A stretch of DNA of 6,991 nt from Blastococcus sp. (GCA_025963345.1 JAOPUS010000071.1:1-6991); one strand, 5' to 3'; shown: positions 1 to 5,411, counted from the stretch's first letter. Numbers and translations: made by a program. The notes: generated by a model not told the origin, from the letters alone.

Positions 1-33
1 CAGTCATCCATCACAGAGCCACGGGCTGCTTCA

Positions 34-55
34 CGGCGGCCTGCCAGCGCCGCCG
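34..55. terminator. GC-rich hairpin, possible terminator of a gene outside the window
   Basis: CGGCGGC at 34-40 and GCCGCCG at 49-55 form a perfect 7-bp stem around an 8-nt loop. No T-run follows, so it is not a textbook intrinsic terminator, although U-less hairpins are common at gene ends in high-GC actinobacteria. It lies before the DUF4383 gene and could close a rightward transcript that begins left of the window. Such short GC stems also occur by chance in DNA of this composition. Confidence 0.22.
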
Positions 56-76
56 GTCCTCAGCCTCCTGGACGTG

Positions 77-110
77 CCGTCATCCCTGCGTCACCGGGGC
101 GTCACGGCGG
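77..110 (+). promoter_or_regulatory. Three tandem 11-bp direct repeats, PHO-box-like operator candidate
   Basis: The pentamer CGTCA occurs at 78-82, 89-93 and 100-104, with exactly 11 bp between starts. The last two copies extend to GCGTCAC (88-94, 99-105). An 11-bp period places the copies on the same face of the helix. The Streptomyces PhoP direct-repeat unit, as I recall it (G, G/T, TCA, three pyrimidines, R, G/C, G), is matched at roughly 8, 9 and 7 of 11 positions by the units starting at 78, 89 and 100. The array lies about 95-125 bp before the start of the DUF4383 gene, a normal operator distance. The repeat is seen directly; the regulator is inference. Confidence 0.35.
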
Positions 111-132
111 TTCCGGAATTCGAGGCAGCGGA

Positions 133-142
133 TTGCATGCAA
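133..142. promoter_or_regulatory. 10-bp perfect palindrome before the DUF4383 gene
   Basis: TTGCATGCAA is a perfect palindrome and one of the few A/T-containing patches in this leader. It ends 61 bp before the chosen start of the DUF4383 gene, where a repressor could sit near a promoter. No convincing -35/-10 pair could be fitted around it, so the role is open and chance occurrence is possible. Confidence 0.18.
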
Positions 143-192
143 CATCGCCCCGCGGGCGCGAAAAGAGCGAAGGATGGGCGTTTCTGCACACC

Positions 193-197
193 GGGAG
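193..197 (+). promoter_or_regulatory. Ribosome binding site deciding the DUF4383 start
   Basis: GGGAG sits 6 nt before ATG 204. The in-frame ATG at 174 has a purine run (GAAGG) directly abutting it with no spacer, so 204 is the better-supported start. Confidence 0.6.
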
Positions 198-203
198 CTC
201 ACC

Positions 204-1016
204 ATGGCACTGCGACTACGCCTCCCCCATCGCGCGACCACGGCCTTTGCCGGCTCCGAGGAACAGCCACACCTCGGGGCCCGCGTGTACGCCGTCCAGC
301 GCGTCGGCGCCGTTCTCGTGGCGCTGTTCCTGCTGGTCTTCGCCCTGCTCGGCTTCGCGAGCGGCCAGCACTTCTTCTCGACCCGCGGTCAACCGGTCCT
401 GGGGATGTCCTCCAACGGTCTGCTGTCGACCATCTCGGTCGTCGTCGCGCTCGTGCTTCTCGGCGCCGCCGCGCGCAGTGCGCGCACCGCCTCGACGGTG
501 ATGATCGTCCTGGGCCCGCTGTTCCTGCTCTCGGCGTTCGTCAACTCGATCGTGCTCGAGACCCGCCTCAATGTGCTGGCGTTCCAGATCAGCAACGTGG
601 TCTTCTCCGTCGTCGTCGGGCTGCTCATGCTGCTGCTCGGCGCCTACGGCCGGATCAGTGCCCGCCTCCCGCTGGACAGTCCGTACGCCCACCCGTCGAC
701 CGACGAGGCGAACTACGTCGACGAACGCCCCGGCACGCCCGAGGAGGTCGCCGCCGAGCAGGCGATGCGGGAGGCTGAGATCGCCGTCGTCCAGCACACT
801 GCAACTCCGGACCAGTACCAACGGGTCCAAGCGATGGCGCCCATGCACACCCGCGCGGACCGACGACGGGTCTGGTTGGAGAGCGACGCGGCGGATGCGG
901 CGGATGAGGACAGAGCCCGCCACGTCGTGGCCTCGCCGGGTCATGGAGTTCCCTTCCTCCGCCCGCGTGCCGGCCGACGCCTGCCCTGGCACCGGGCAGG
1001 CCCACGCCGGAGCTGA
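204..1016 (+). CDS. DUF4383-type four-helix membrane protein
   Basis: The product has 270 residues and unknown function. Four hydrophobic helices are visible at about residues 34-52, 72-90, 97-116 and 128-148. They follow a short basic N-terminus and resemble the actinobacterial DUF4383 integral membrane family by helix count, spacing and length. I assign the family by general appearance, not by a diagnostic motif. A charged tail of about 120 residues (150-270) follows the last helix; by the positive-inside rule and the basic N-terminus it is probably cytoplasmic. It holds an acidic, Glu/Ala-rich segment (about 173-193) and a DAADAADED stretch coded by an imperfect 9-bp repeat. The last 30 residues turn Arg/Pro/His-rich and look like poorly constrained coding, so the original stop may have been lost. 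ATG 204 is preferred over ATG 174 for its ribosome binding site. The gene stands alone: the next gene starts 133 bp downstream. Confidence 0.75.
   Translation: MALRLRLPHRATTAFAGSEEQPHLGARVYAVQRVGAVLVALFLLVFALLGFASGQHFFSTRGQPVLGMSSNGLLSTISVVVALVLLGAAARSARTASTVMIVLGPLFLLSAFVNSIVLETRLNVLAFQISNVVFSVVVGLLMLLLGAYGRISARLPLDSPYAHPSTDEANYVDERPGTPEEVAAEQAMREAEIAVVQHTATPDQYQRVQAMAPMHTRADRRRVWLESDAADAADEDRARHVVASPGHGVPFLRPRAGRRLPWHRAGPRRS
891..908 (+). repeat. Imperfect 9-bp tandem repeat inside the DUF4383 gene
   Basis: GCGGATGCG at 891-899 is followed by GCGGATGAG at 900-908, two copies differing at two bases. In frame they give the DAADAADED stretch. Because the unit is a multiple of three, copy changes would keep the frame. 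It marks the point where the tail stops looking like ordinary conserved sequence. Confidence 0.45.
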
Positions 1017-1149
1017 CGACGGCGCCCCGGCGCTGATCGGCCCCGAGAACCGCAAATCTCACGCTGCGGCGGTGCTCCCGCGTTGCTGCTGCGCGCACCT
1101 GGCAGCCGTGACCCACGACGCGTTCGCCCCACCCGAGAGGCCCATCGGT

Positions 1150-1914
1150 ATGCCGGCCACCTATCCCGACCTGCGGCTCAAGACCGTGCTCGTCACCGGC
1201 GGCTCGCGCGGCATCGGCGCCCACACCGCCCGCGCCTTCGCCGCCCAGGGTGCGAAGGTCTGCGTCGTCGGCCGCGACCGCGACGCCCTGGACGGGGTCG
1301 TTTCCGACATCACCTCGGGCGGTGCCGCCGCGATCGCCGTCACCGCCGATGTCAGCGACGCCACCGCCCTGGCCGGCGTCCGCGAGCAGACCGAGACCAG
1401 GCTCGGTCCGGTCGACGTGCTCGCCGTCTTCGCAGGCGGTCAGGGCGCGCCGGTCCCCACCCCCGAGCTGACCGAGCAGCACTGGCGGCGGGTCCTCGAC
1501 TCCGAGCTGACGTCGGCGTTCCTCACCATCCAGGCGTTCCTGCCCGGCATGCTCGAGCGTGGCGCCGGGTCGATCCTCACCATGTCCTCCGCAGCCGGTC
1601 GCCAACCCAGCCAGGCCAACCTGGCCTACGGCGTCGCCAAGGCCGGCCTGGTCATGCTCACCCGCCACCTCGCCGCCGAGGTCGGCCCGCGCGGCGTGCG
1701 GGTCAACGCGATCGCACCGTCCTCCATTCGCACCGAGAAGCTCGCCGCGCACATGCCCCCCGCCGTACAGGAGCATGTCGCGGCGATGCACCCTCTGCGT
1801 CGGCTCGGCGTCCCCGACGACGTCGCCCAAGTGGCCCTCTTCCTCGCCTCCGACGCCGCCTCCTGGCTCACCGGCCTCACCATCGACGTCGCGGGCGGCC
1901 GGATCACCGGGTGA
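1150..1914 (+). CDS. Classical SDR family NAD(P)-dependent oxidoreductase
   Basis: The product has 254 residues, the usual length of a classical short-chain dehydrogenase/reductase: a soluble Rossmann-fold enzyme that interconverts alcohols and ketones with NAD(P)H. The cofactor motif TGGSRGIG lies at 16-23, with R20 and R42 (after the second strand, VVGRD) suggesting NADP(H). The ADVSD segment at 66-70 contacts the adenine ring. The catalytic Ser is S147 (TMSSAAG), followed by Y160 and K164 in YGVAK at the right spacings. The fold closes with the usual glycine-rich end (DVAGG). Two family residues differ: the NNAG motif reads VFAG (93-96), and the tetrad Asn in the NLxSxF position is E119. 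ATG 1150 is backed by GAGAGG at 1135-1140, 9 nt upstream. The frame stays open far upstream, but that stretch overlaps the DUF4383 gene and is not SDR-like. Substrate is unknown; FabG-like ketoacyl reduction is possible but the changed residues argue for caution. Confidence 0.9.
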   Translation: MPATYPDLRLKTVLVTGGSRGIGAHTARAFAAQGAKVCVVGRDRDALDGVVSDITSGGAAAIAVTADVSDATALAGVREQTETRLGPVDVLAVFAGGQGAPVPTPELTEQHWRRVLDSELTSAFLTIQAFLPGMLERGAGSILTMSSAAGRQPSQANLAYGVAKAGLVMLTRHLAAEVGPRGVRVNAIAPSSIRTEKLAAHMPPAVQEHVAAMHPLRRLGVPDDVAQVALFLASDAASWLTGLTIDVAGGRITG

Positions 1915-1963
1915 GCCCTCGTCGGGTACCGCCGACCCTCCCCGCTCGTGAACGGAAGCTGCG

Positions 1964-2166
1964 TCATCCCTCCCGATCAGCGCGCTGATGCAGGACGAAG
2001 AGTGCCGATGCCGGGACCCTGATGACCAGGGCCGCGGCGGCCACGACCGTCAGCGCCCACAGGATGGCAGCGGCGCAGCGGCCGCCACGATCGCCACGAT
2101 CGCCACGTGGGTCCCGAGCAGACGCCTGCGCCGATCGCCAGGAACAACTTCGAGCGTATGGCGCAC
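1964..2166 (-). pseudogene. Possible frame-broken small membrane protein
   Basis: Reading leftwards from GTG 2166, one frame gives a basic stretch (GDRRRRLLGTH) followed by AIVAIVAAA, then runs to a stop soon after. The next frame, picked up around 2069-2079, gives AAAILWALTVVAAAALVIR and then ASALFVLHQRADREG before a stop at 1966-1964. Joining the two by adding one base would give a protein of about 67 residues with a basic head, a long hydrophobic stretch (one long or two short helices) and a charged tail, which is a normal small membrane protein design. GTG 2166 is only a convenient start; the true 5' end could lie upstream. Chance hydrophobicity from Ala/Val codons in GC-rich DNA, or a sequencing error, are the alternatives. 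No family is recognised. Confidence 0.25.
2083..2107. repeat. 9-bp tandem repeat, about 2.8 copies
   Basis: CGCCACGAT occurs at 2083-2091 and 2092-2100, with a partial copy CGCCACG at 2101-2107. On the minus strand in the hydrophobic frame it codes repeated Ala-Ile-Val units, so it may be part of the possible broken membrane gene. Confidence 0.6.
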
Positions 2167-2482
2167 CTCACCGGGAGGGCGGTCAGGACGGGCTCTTTCC
2201 TGACACGGACCGACTCTCGCCAGTTGCCGCTGCTGTGGCCCACGGACGGTCCAGGGGCCCGGTCGTACCCAGGACGGTCATCAAGCCCTCGGACAGGGGC
2301 AACGCCCACTACCAGCGGCCGGATGGTCACGATTCCGCCCCCGCGCGAATGGCGCAGCCCGGCCCTCCCGCCCCAGACCCGGCGGTCCCGCGACGCACGA
2401 GTCGCCGCGGGAGCCGAGATCAGGGCCCAAGGGCGTGGAATGCCAGGCAATGGCTGAGCCTGACCGATGAGCGTGTCGCTGC

Positions 2483-3871
2483 TCAGGAGACGGCCAGGAT
2501 GCGCAGGTCCTCCACGGCACGCCGGGCACTGATGCTCGCGCTGCGGCCGACCGGCTGCAAGCGAGCGCTCGTCCAGGTGACCACAGCCGGCATCACCGGG
2601 CGGAGCAGTCCGAGGACCGCCGGCCGACGCACGGAGACCGGCTCACCGCCGAGCGACCGGACGAGCACCGCGGCGACCACAGCGAACACGGACACCGTGC
2701 TCAAGGCGATCGACAACCCGGTGTACTCAGCCAGGAACCCGAGCAACGGGGGGCCGCCGAGCAGGCCGCTGTAGCCAACGGTCGAAGCCAGGGCGACTCC
2801 CCCGGCCCCGCCGATGGCACCGGCCCGGCCGATGGCCAGCGGGAAGACATTGGCCAGCCCGAGCCCGACGAGGACGAAGCCGGACAGCGCGACGGTCACC
2901 GATCCCGACCAGGCGGCGATGACCATGCCGCTCGCGGCCAGCAGCGCCCCGCCGACGAGGAGCTTGTCCTCGCCCAGTTCGACCACCAGCTTGCTACCGA
3001 CGAGGCGACCACACGCCATGGCCAGGGAGAACCCGGCGTAACCGGCGGCCGCCAGGACCGGCGTCGCACCGAGGTCGTCCCGGAGGTAGAGCGCGCCCCA
3101 GTCGGTGAGCGCCCCCTCCCCGTACGCCGTACAGCCGGCGATCACGCCGAGCACCACGAGGACGGCCGTCGGGGCGCCGCCGCGGCGCCCCGACCGGTCT
3201 TCGGTCGAGCGGACGGCACGGAGCCGAGGTGCAGCCTCGTCGGCCCGGGCCAGAGTCGGCCCGATCCAGAGCAGGAGTGCGAGCCCGGCGACGGTGACAC
3301 CCAGGAGGTGTGGCGCGACACCGACGAAGGCCGACAGCAGCCCGCCGACCAGGGCGCCGGCCAGACCGCCGAAGCTGAACCCGGCGTGCAGCGAGGGCAG
3401 GAGCGGACGGCCGTACCCGGCCTCCACCTGCACCCCGAGGCTGTTGGCCGCCACGTTCACCGCACCGGTCGCGGCACCGAAGAACAGCAGCGCCACGCAC
3501 AGTTGCGGTACGGACGACGCCATGCCGGGCAGGGCGGTCGCCACGCTGACCAGCGCCGCGGCCACCACGGTGACCCGGCCGACGCCCAGCCGGGCGCTCA
3601 GCGCGCCGGTCAGTTGCATGCAGACCAGCGCACCCAAGGACAGGAACAGGACGGCGATCCCCAGCGAGCTGTGCGACGCGCCCACCTGGGTGCTCACGTC
3701 GGGGATGCGCGCAGCCCAGGTGCCGAACACGAAGCCGTCCATGGCGAACAGGACGGCGACGGCCACACGCAGTCGCCGCAACGGCAGCGGGGCCGGAGGG
3801 ACAGGGGCGGACGCCGGGGACCGGCGACGTGGAGCGGACGTGCGGGTGCGGCTGAGCACAGGCAGGGACAA
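2483..3871 (-). CDS. MFS transporter, YbjJ-like
   Basis: The product has 462 residues and is a major facilitator superfamily carrier of the cytoplasmic membrane. Twelve helices can be placed at about residues 35-52, 70-90, 97-116, 121-145, 160-180, 185-204, 234-250, 270-290, 303-320, 325-345, 358-380 and 385-405, with the usual long central cytoplasmic loop (about 205-233). Conserved blocks typical of the E. coli YbjJ-like branch are visible: GTWAARIPD after helix 1, SARLGVGRV in the 2-3 loop, NSLGVQVE followed by GRPLLPSLHAGFSFGG at helices 4-5, and DWGALYLRD with GRLVGSKL around helix 8. Substrates of this branch are generally unknown. The start is TTG with a good ribosome binding site. Two ends are unusual: a Pro/Arg-rich leader of about 33 residues, and about 57 residues after helix 12, where the family normally stops soon. 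It is divergent from the deaminase gene and may share its control region. Confidence 0.9.
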   Translation of the reverse strand: MSLPVLSRTRTSAPRRRSPASAPVPPAPLPLRRLRVAVAVLFAMDGFVFGTWAARIPDVSTQVGASHSSLGIAVLFLSLGALVCMQLTGALSARLGVGRVTVVAAALVSVATALPGMASSVPQLCVALLFFGAATGAVNVAANSLGVQVEAGYGRPLLPSLHAGFSFGGLAGALVGGLLSAFVGVAPHLLGVTVAGLALLLWIGPTLARADEAAPRLRAVRSTEDRSGRRGGAPTAVLVVLGVIAGCTAYGEGALTDWGALYLRDDLGATPVLAAAGYAGFSLAMACGRLVGSKLVVELGEDKLLVGGALLAASGMVIAAWSGSVTVALSGFVLVGLGLANVFPLAIGRAGAIGGAGGVALASTVGYSGLLGGPPLLGFLAEYTGLSIALSTVSVFAVVAAVLVRSLGGEPVSVRRPAVLGLLRPVMPAVVTWTSARLQPVGRSASISARRAVEDLRILAVS

Positions 3872-3880
3872 CGCCGGTGT

Positions 3881-3887
3881 TCCTCTC
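3881..3887 (-). promoter_or_regulatory. Ribosome binding site deciding the TTG start of the MFS gene
   Basis: On the minus strand GAGAGGA lies 9 nt before TTG 3871. The next in-frame start candidate, a GTG four codons on, would be about 21 nt from it, so TTG is preferred. Confidence 0.5.
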
Positions 3888-3903
3888 GGGGCGGGGGGTG
3901 CGC

Positions 3904-3914
3904 GACTCCGAGTC
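3904..3914. promoter_or_regulatory. GACTC-c-GAGTC inverted repeat in the MFS leader
   Basis: GACTC 3904-3908 and GAGTC 3910-3914 flank a single central base. The site lies 16 bp upstream of the MFS ribosome binding site, so a bound protein or a stem in the mRNA could affect MFS expression. It is short, and the assignment as an operator is inference. Confidence 0.25.
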
Positions 3915-3937
3915 CCCAGAGCGGGGCGGACGCGCTC

Positions 3938-3953
3938 GCCGTCTCATGACGGC
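3938..3953. promoter_or_regulatory. 6-bp-arm inverted repeat in the divergent spacer
   Basis: GCCGTC 3938-3943 and GACGGC 3948-3953 are perfect complements around TCAT. This is the tightest inverted repeat in the spacer between the divergent MFS and deaminase genes, 66 bp from the MFS start. The compact dyad is the right size for a dimeric repressor half-site pair (for example TetR- or GntR-like), but no regulator gene lies next to it in this window. Confidence 0.3.
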
Positions 3954-4003
3954 TCGACGGGGGCTGCGACGCCCGGCCTCGGGCTCCGTCTCGAACGGTG
4001 CCG

Positions 4004-4049
4004 TCGGGCGTCGCTTACATGAATCGTCAACCGACGACCGCACGCCCGA
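4004..4049. promoter_or_regulatory. Nested inverted repeats in the divergent spacer
   Basis: TCGGGCGT at 4004-4011 and ACGCCCGA at 4042-4049 are exact complements 30 bp apart. Between them lies a smaller dyad, TCGTC 4024-4028 and GACGA 4033-4037, around AACC. The interval also holds the most AT-rich patch in the spacer (CTTACATGAATCGTCAA), where a promoter is likeliest, and TTGACG reads leftwards at 4030-4025 as a -35-like hexamer with no good partner -10. The long arms may be coincidental, and promoter assignment is not secure. Confidence 0.28.
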
Positions 4050-4110
4050 ATTTCCGTGAGCCTGCACACGGGCCGGAGATCCCTGATGCCCTGTCCCGAA
4101 TGCGCGGAAA

Positions 4111-4129
4111 GGGAGTGGACGATACTCCC
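4111..4129 (+). promoter_or_regulatory. Start-proximal hairpin, or leaderless -10, of the deaminase gene
   Basis: GGGAGT 4111-4116 and ACTCCC 4124-4129 form a perfect 6-bp stem with a 7-nt loop, ending 3 nt before ATG 4133. The 5' arm contains the only Shine-Dalgarno-like run (GGGAG) near this start, although 17 nt away, so the stem would hide it and bring it closer in space. Alternatively, GATACT at 4121-4126 could be a -10 element for a leaderless transcript starting at the ATG (6 nt spacing), a frequent arrangement in actinobacteria. No good -35 is visible. Both readings are inference. Confidence 0.35.
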
Positions 4130-4132
4130 GCG

Positions 4133-5185
4133 ATGATTACCGACAGGGACGTGGAGAGCTTCATCGCCGTGGTGCCCAAGTGCGAGCTTCACCTGCACAT
4201 CGAGGGCACGCTGGAGGGAGAGTTGGTCTTCGAGCTCGCCCGGCGCAACCGCATCGAACTGCCGTACGCCGACGCCGCCGAGATGAAGCGCGAGAGCCCC
4301 TTCCACGACCTGGCCAGCTTCCTGGTCGGGTACTACCGCAACATGCAGGTGCTGGTCACCGAACAGGACTTCTACGACCTGGCGACCGCCTACTTCACCA
4401 AGGCCGCCGCTCAGAACGTGCGCTACGCCGAGATCTTCTTCGACCCCCAGGCGCACACGTCGCGCGGCGTGGAGTTCGGCACCGTCCTGCGTGGCTTGCG
4501 CCGGGCGGTCGTCGACGCGCGCCGCACGCTCGACCTGCACGCCTCGCTGATCATGTGCTTCCTGCGTGACTTCTCCGCCGAGTACGCGATGGCCACCCTG
4601 ATGGAGTCGCTGCCCTACAAGGACTGGATCGTGGGCGTCGGGCTGGACTCCGACGAGCGGGGCAACCCCCCGGTCAAGTTCGAGCGGGTCTTCGCCCGGG
4701 CTCGTGCCGAGGGCTACCTGCTCACCATGCACTGCGACGTCGACCAGCCGGGCACCCTCGACCACATCCGGCAGGCACTGGACGTCATCGGCGTCGACCG
4801 GATCGACCATGGCGTGAATGTCCTCGAGGATCCCGCACTCCTCGCGGAGATCGTCGAGCGTGGCATCGGGCTCACCGTCTGCCCGATCTCCAACAGCTTC
4901 GTCCGCGGCTCCGCCTGGGACGGCGCCACCAAGCGACTGCTCGACGCGGGCGTCCTGGTGAGCGTGAACTCCGACGACCCCGCGTACTTCGACGGATACG
5001 TCAGCGAGTGCTTTCTGCGCGTGCACCAGGAAACGCCGTTGACCATCGCCGAGGTGCGCACCCTCGCCCGCAATTCCTTCGAGATCGCCTGGCTGCCGGC
5101 GACGCTGCGGGCCCGGTTCCTCGACGAGGTCGACGCCGCCCTTCCCCACTCAGCTCCTCGGGAGGACGGCGGAGGCGAACGCTGA
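4133..5185 (+). CDS. Adenosine/adenine deaminase family protein with altered HAGE motif
   Basis: The product has 350 residues, the usual size for this zinc amidohydrolase family, which deaminates adenosine or adenine in purine salvage in the cytoplasm. Zinc ligands are in place: H20 and H22 in ELHLHIEGT, H200 in TMHCDVD, and D281 in NSDDPAYF, plus catalytic H226 in DHG. Blocks resembling the bacterial adenine deaminase branch are present: FFDPQAHTSRG (about 102-112), GLDSDERGNPPVKF (about 170-183) and SDDPAYFDGY (280-289). The odd point is the family's HAGE motif, whose Glu is the proton donor: here it reads HCDV, with D202 and D204 nearby and about two extra residues before the next helix. 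The enzyme may act on another N6-substituted purine or use an Asp; inactivity is also possible. ATG 4133 gives the family's normal N-terminus; GTG 4115 and ATG 4100 are in-frame alternatives. It is divergent from the MFS gene. Confidence 0.88.
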   Translation: MITDRDVESFIAVVPKCELHLHIEGTLEGELVFELARRNRIELPYADAAEMKRESPFHDLASFLVGYYRNMQVLVTEQDFYDLATAYFTKAAAQNVRYAEIFFDPQAHTSRGVEFGTVLRGLRRAVVDARRTLDLHASLIMCFLRDFSAEYAMATLMESLPYKDWIVGVGLDSDERGNPPVKFERVFARARAEGYLLTMHCDVDQPGTLDHIRQALDVIGVDRIDHGVNVLEDPALLAEIVERGIGLTVCPISNSFVRGSAWDGATKRLLDAGVLVSVNSDDPAYFDGYVSECFLRVHQETPLTIAEVRTLARNSFEIAWLPATLRARFLDEVDAALPHSAPREDGGGER

Positions 5186-5209
5186 CGTTCCGGGCAGCTG
5201 CTCTGCCGG

Positions 5210-5226
5210 CCGCCGGCTTTCGGCGG
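5210..5226 (+). terminator. Hairpin after the deaminase gene, likely terminator
   Basis: CCGCCG 5210-5215 and CGGCGG 5221-5226 form a perfect 6-bp GC stem around the 5-nt loop GCTTT, starting 25 nt after the deaminase stop. There is no following T-run, so it would be a U-less actinobacterial-type terminator. Position and compactness favour this reading. Confidence 0.4.
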
Positions 5227-5371
5227 ACCATCGAAGGCGTTGGGCTACGTGCCATGTCGCCCCTCGGACACTTCGCAGTGGAACCTTCCCACCTCTCGGG
5301 CTCGGAGCAAGGCTCTGCGACGACGACCGACACGGTCCCGGCGGGTCCTTGAGCGGCAACAATCTCTCCCA

Positions 5372-5411
5372 CGGACTCGCCGCCGGAGGAGTCCGCCCTG
5401 GCTCCGGAGCC
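5372..5411. promoter_or_regulatory. Adjacent inverted repeat and 12-bp palindrome before the glycosyltransferase gene
   Basis: CGGACTC 5372-5378 and GAGTCCG 5389-5395 make a 7-bp stem with a 10-nt loop. Four bases later GGCTCCGGAGCC (5400-5411) is a perfect 12-bp palindrome. Together they lie about 100-140 bp before the glycosyltransferase start and could be an operator or a second terminator for the deaminase transcript. Confidence 0.3.

Larger units (their letters stand above)
1915..2482. other. 568-bp gap without an intact gene
   Basis: This stretch lies between the SDR stop and the MFS stop, so it should hold terminators for two converging genes. I see no strong bidirectional hairpin. 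Open frames exist on both strands, but their predicted proteins are Arg/Pro/Gly-rich, as expected from random high-GC DNA. Two items stand out: a 9-bp tandem repeat (CGCCACGAT, about 2.8 copies, 2083-2107) and, on the minus strand, strongly hydrophobic coding-like stretches in two adjacent frames (see the separate entry). CTGAGC 2454-2459 and GCTCAG 2481-2486 form a weak 6-bp inverted repeat with a 21-nt spacer at the MFS stop. Confidence 0.5.

Noticed and set aside
1022..1033. GCGCC-CC-GGCGC dyad just after the DUF4383 stop, as a terminator
   Set aside because: The loop is only 2 nt and the arms 5 bp, which is common by chance at this GC content.
571..1914. A single long plus-strand open frame covering the SDR and much of the DUF4383 gene
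   Set aside because: Only the part from 1150 has SDR motifs. The upstream part is an out-of-frame reading of the DUF4383 gene, and a good ribosome binding site precedes ATG 1150.
1921..1936. GTCGG/CCGAC inverted repeat after the SDR stop, as a terminator
   Set aside because: There is only a 5-bp stem with no extension and no T-run; it is too weak to call.
2022..2774. A 250-codon plus-strand frame crossing the gap and the MFS 3' end
   Set aside because: It overlaps the MFS gene antisense, and its product is low-complexity and Arg/Ser/Thr-rich.
3105..4022. Long plus-strand open frames opposite the MFS gene
   Set aside because: They are antisense shadows rich in Arg, Pro, Ser and Ala with no motif, while the minus strand gives a clear 12-helix carrier.
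3944..5149. A 401-codon minus-strand open frame opposite the deaminase gene
   Set aside because: It mirrors the deaminase codons, has no recognisable domain, and the plus strand has intact zinc-ligand motifs.
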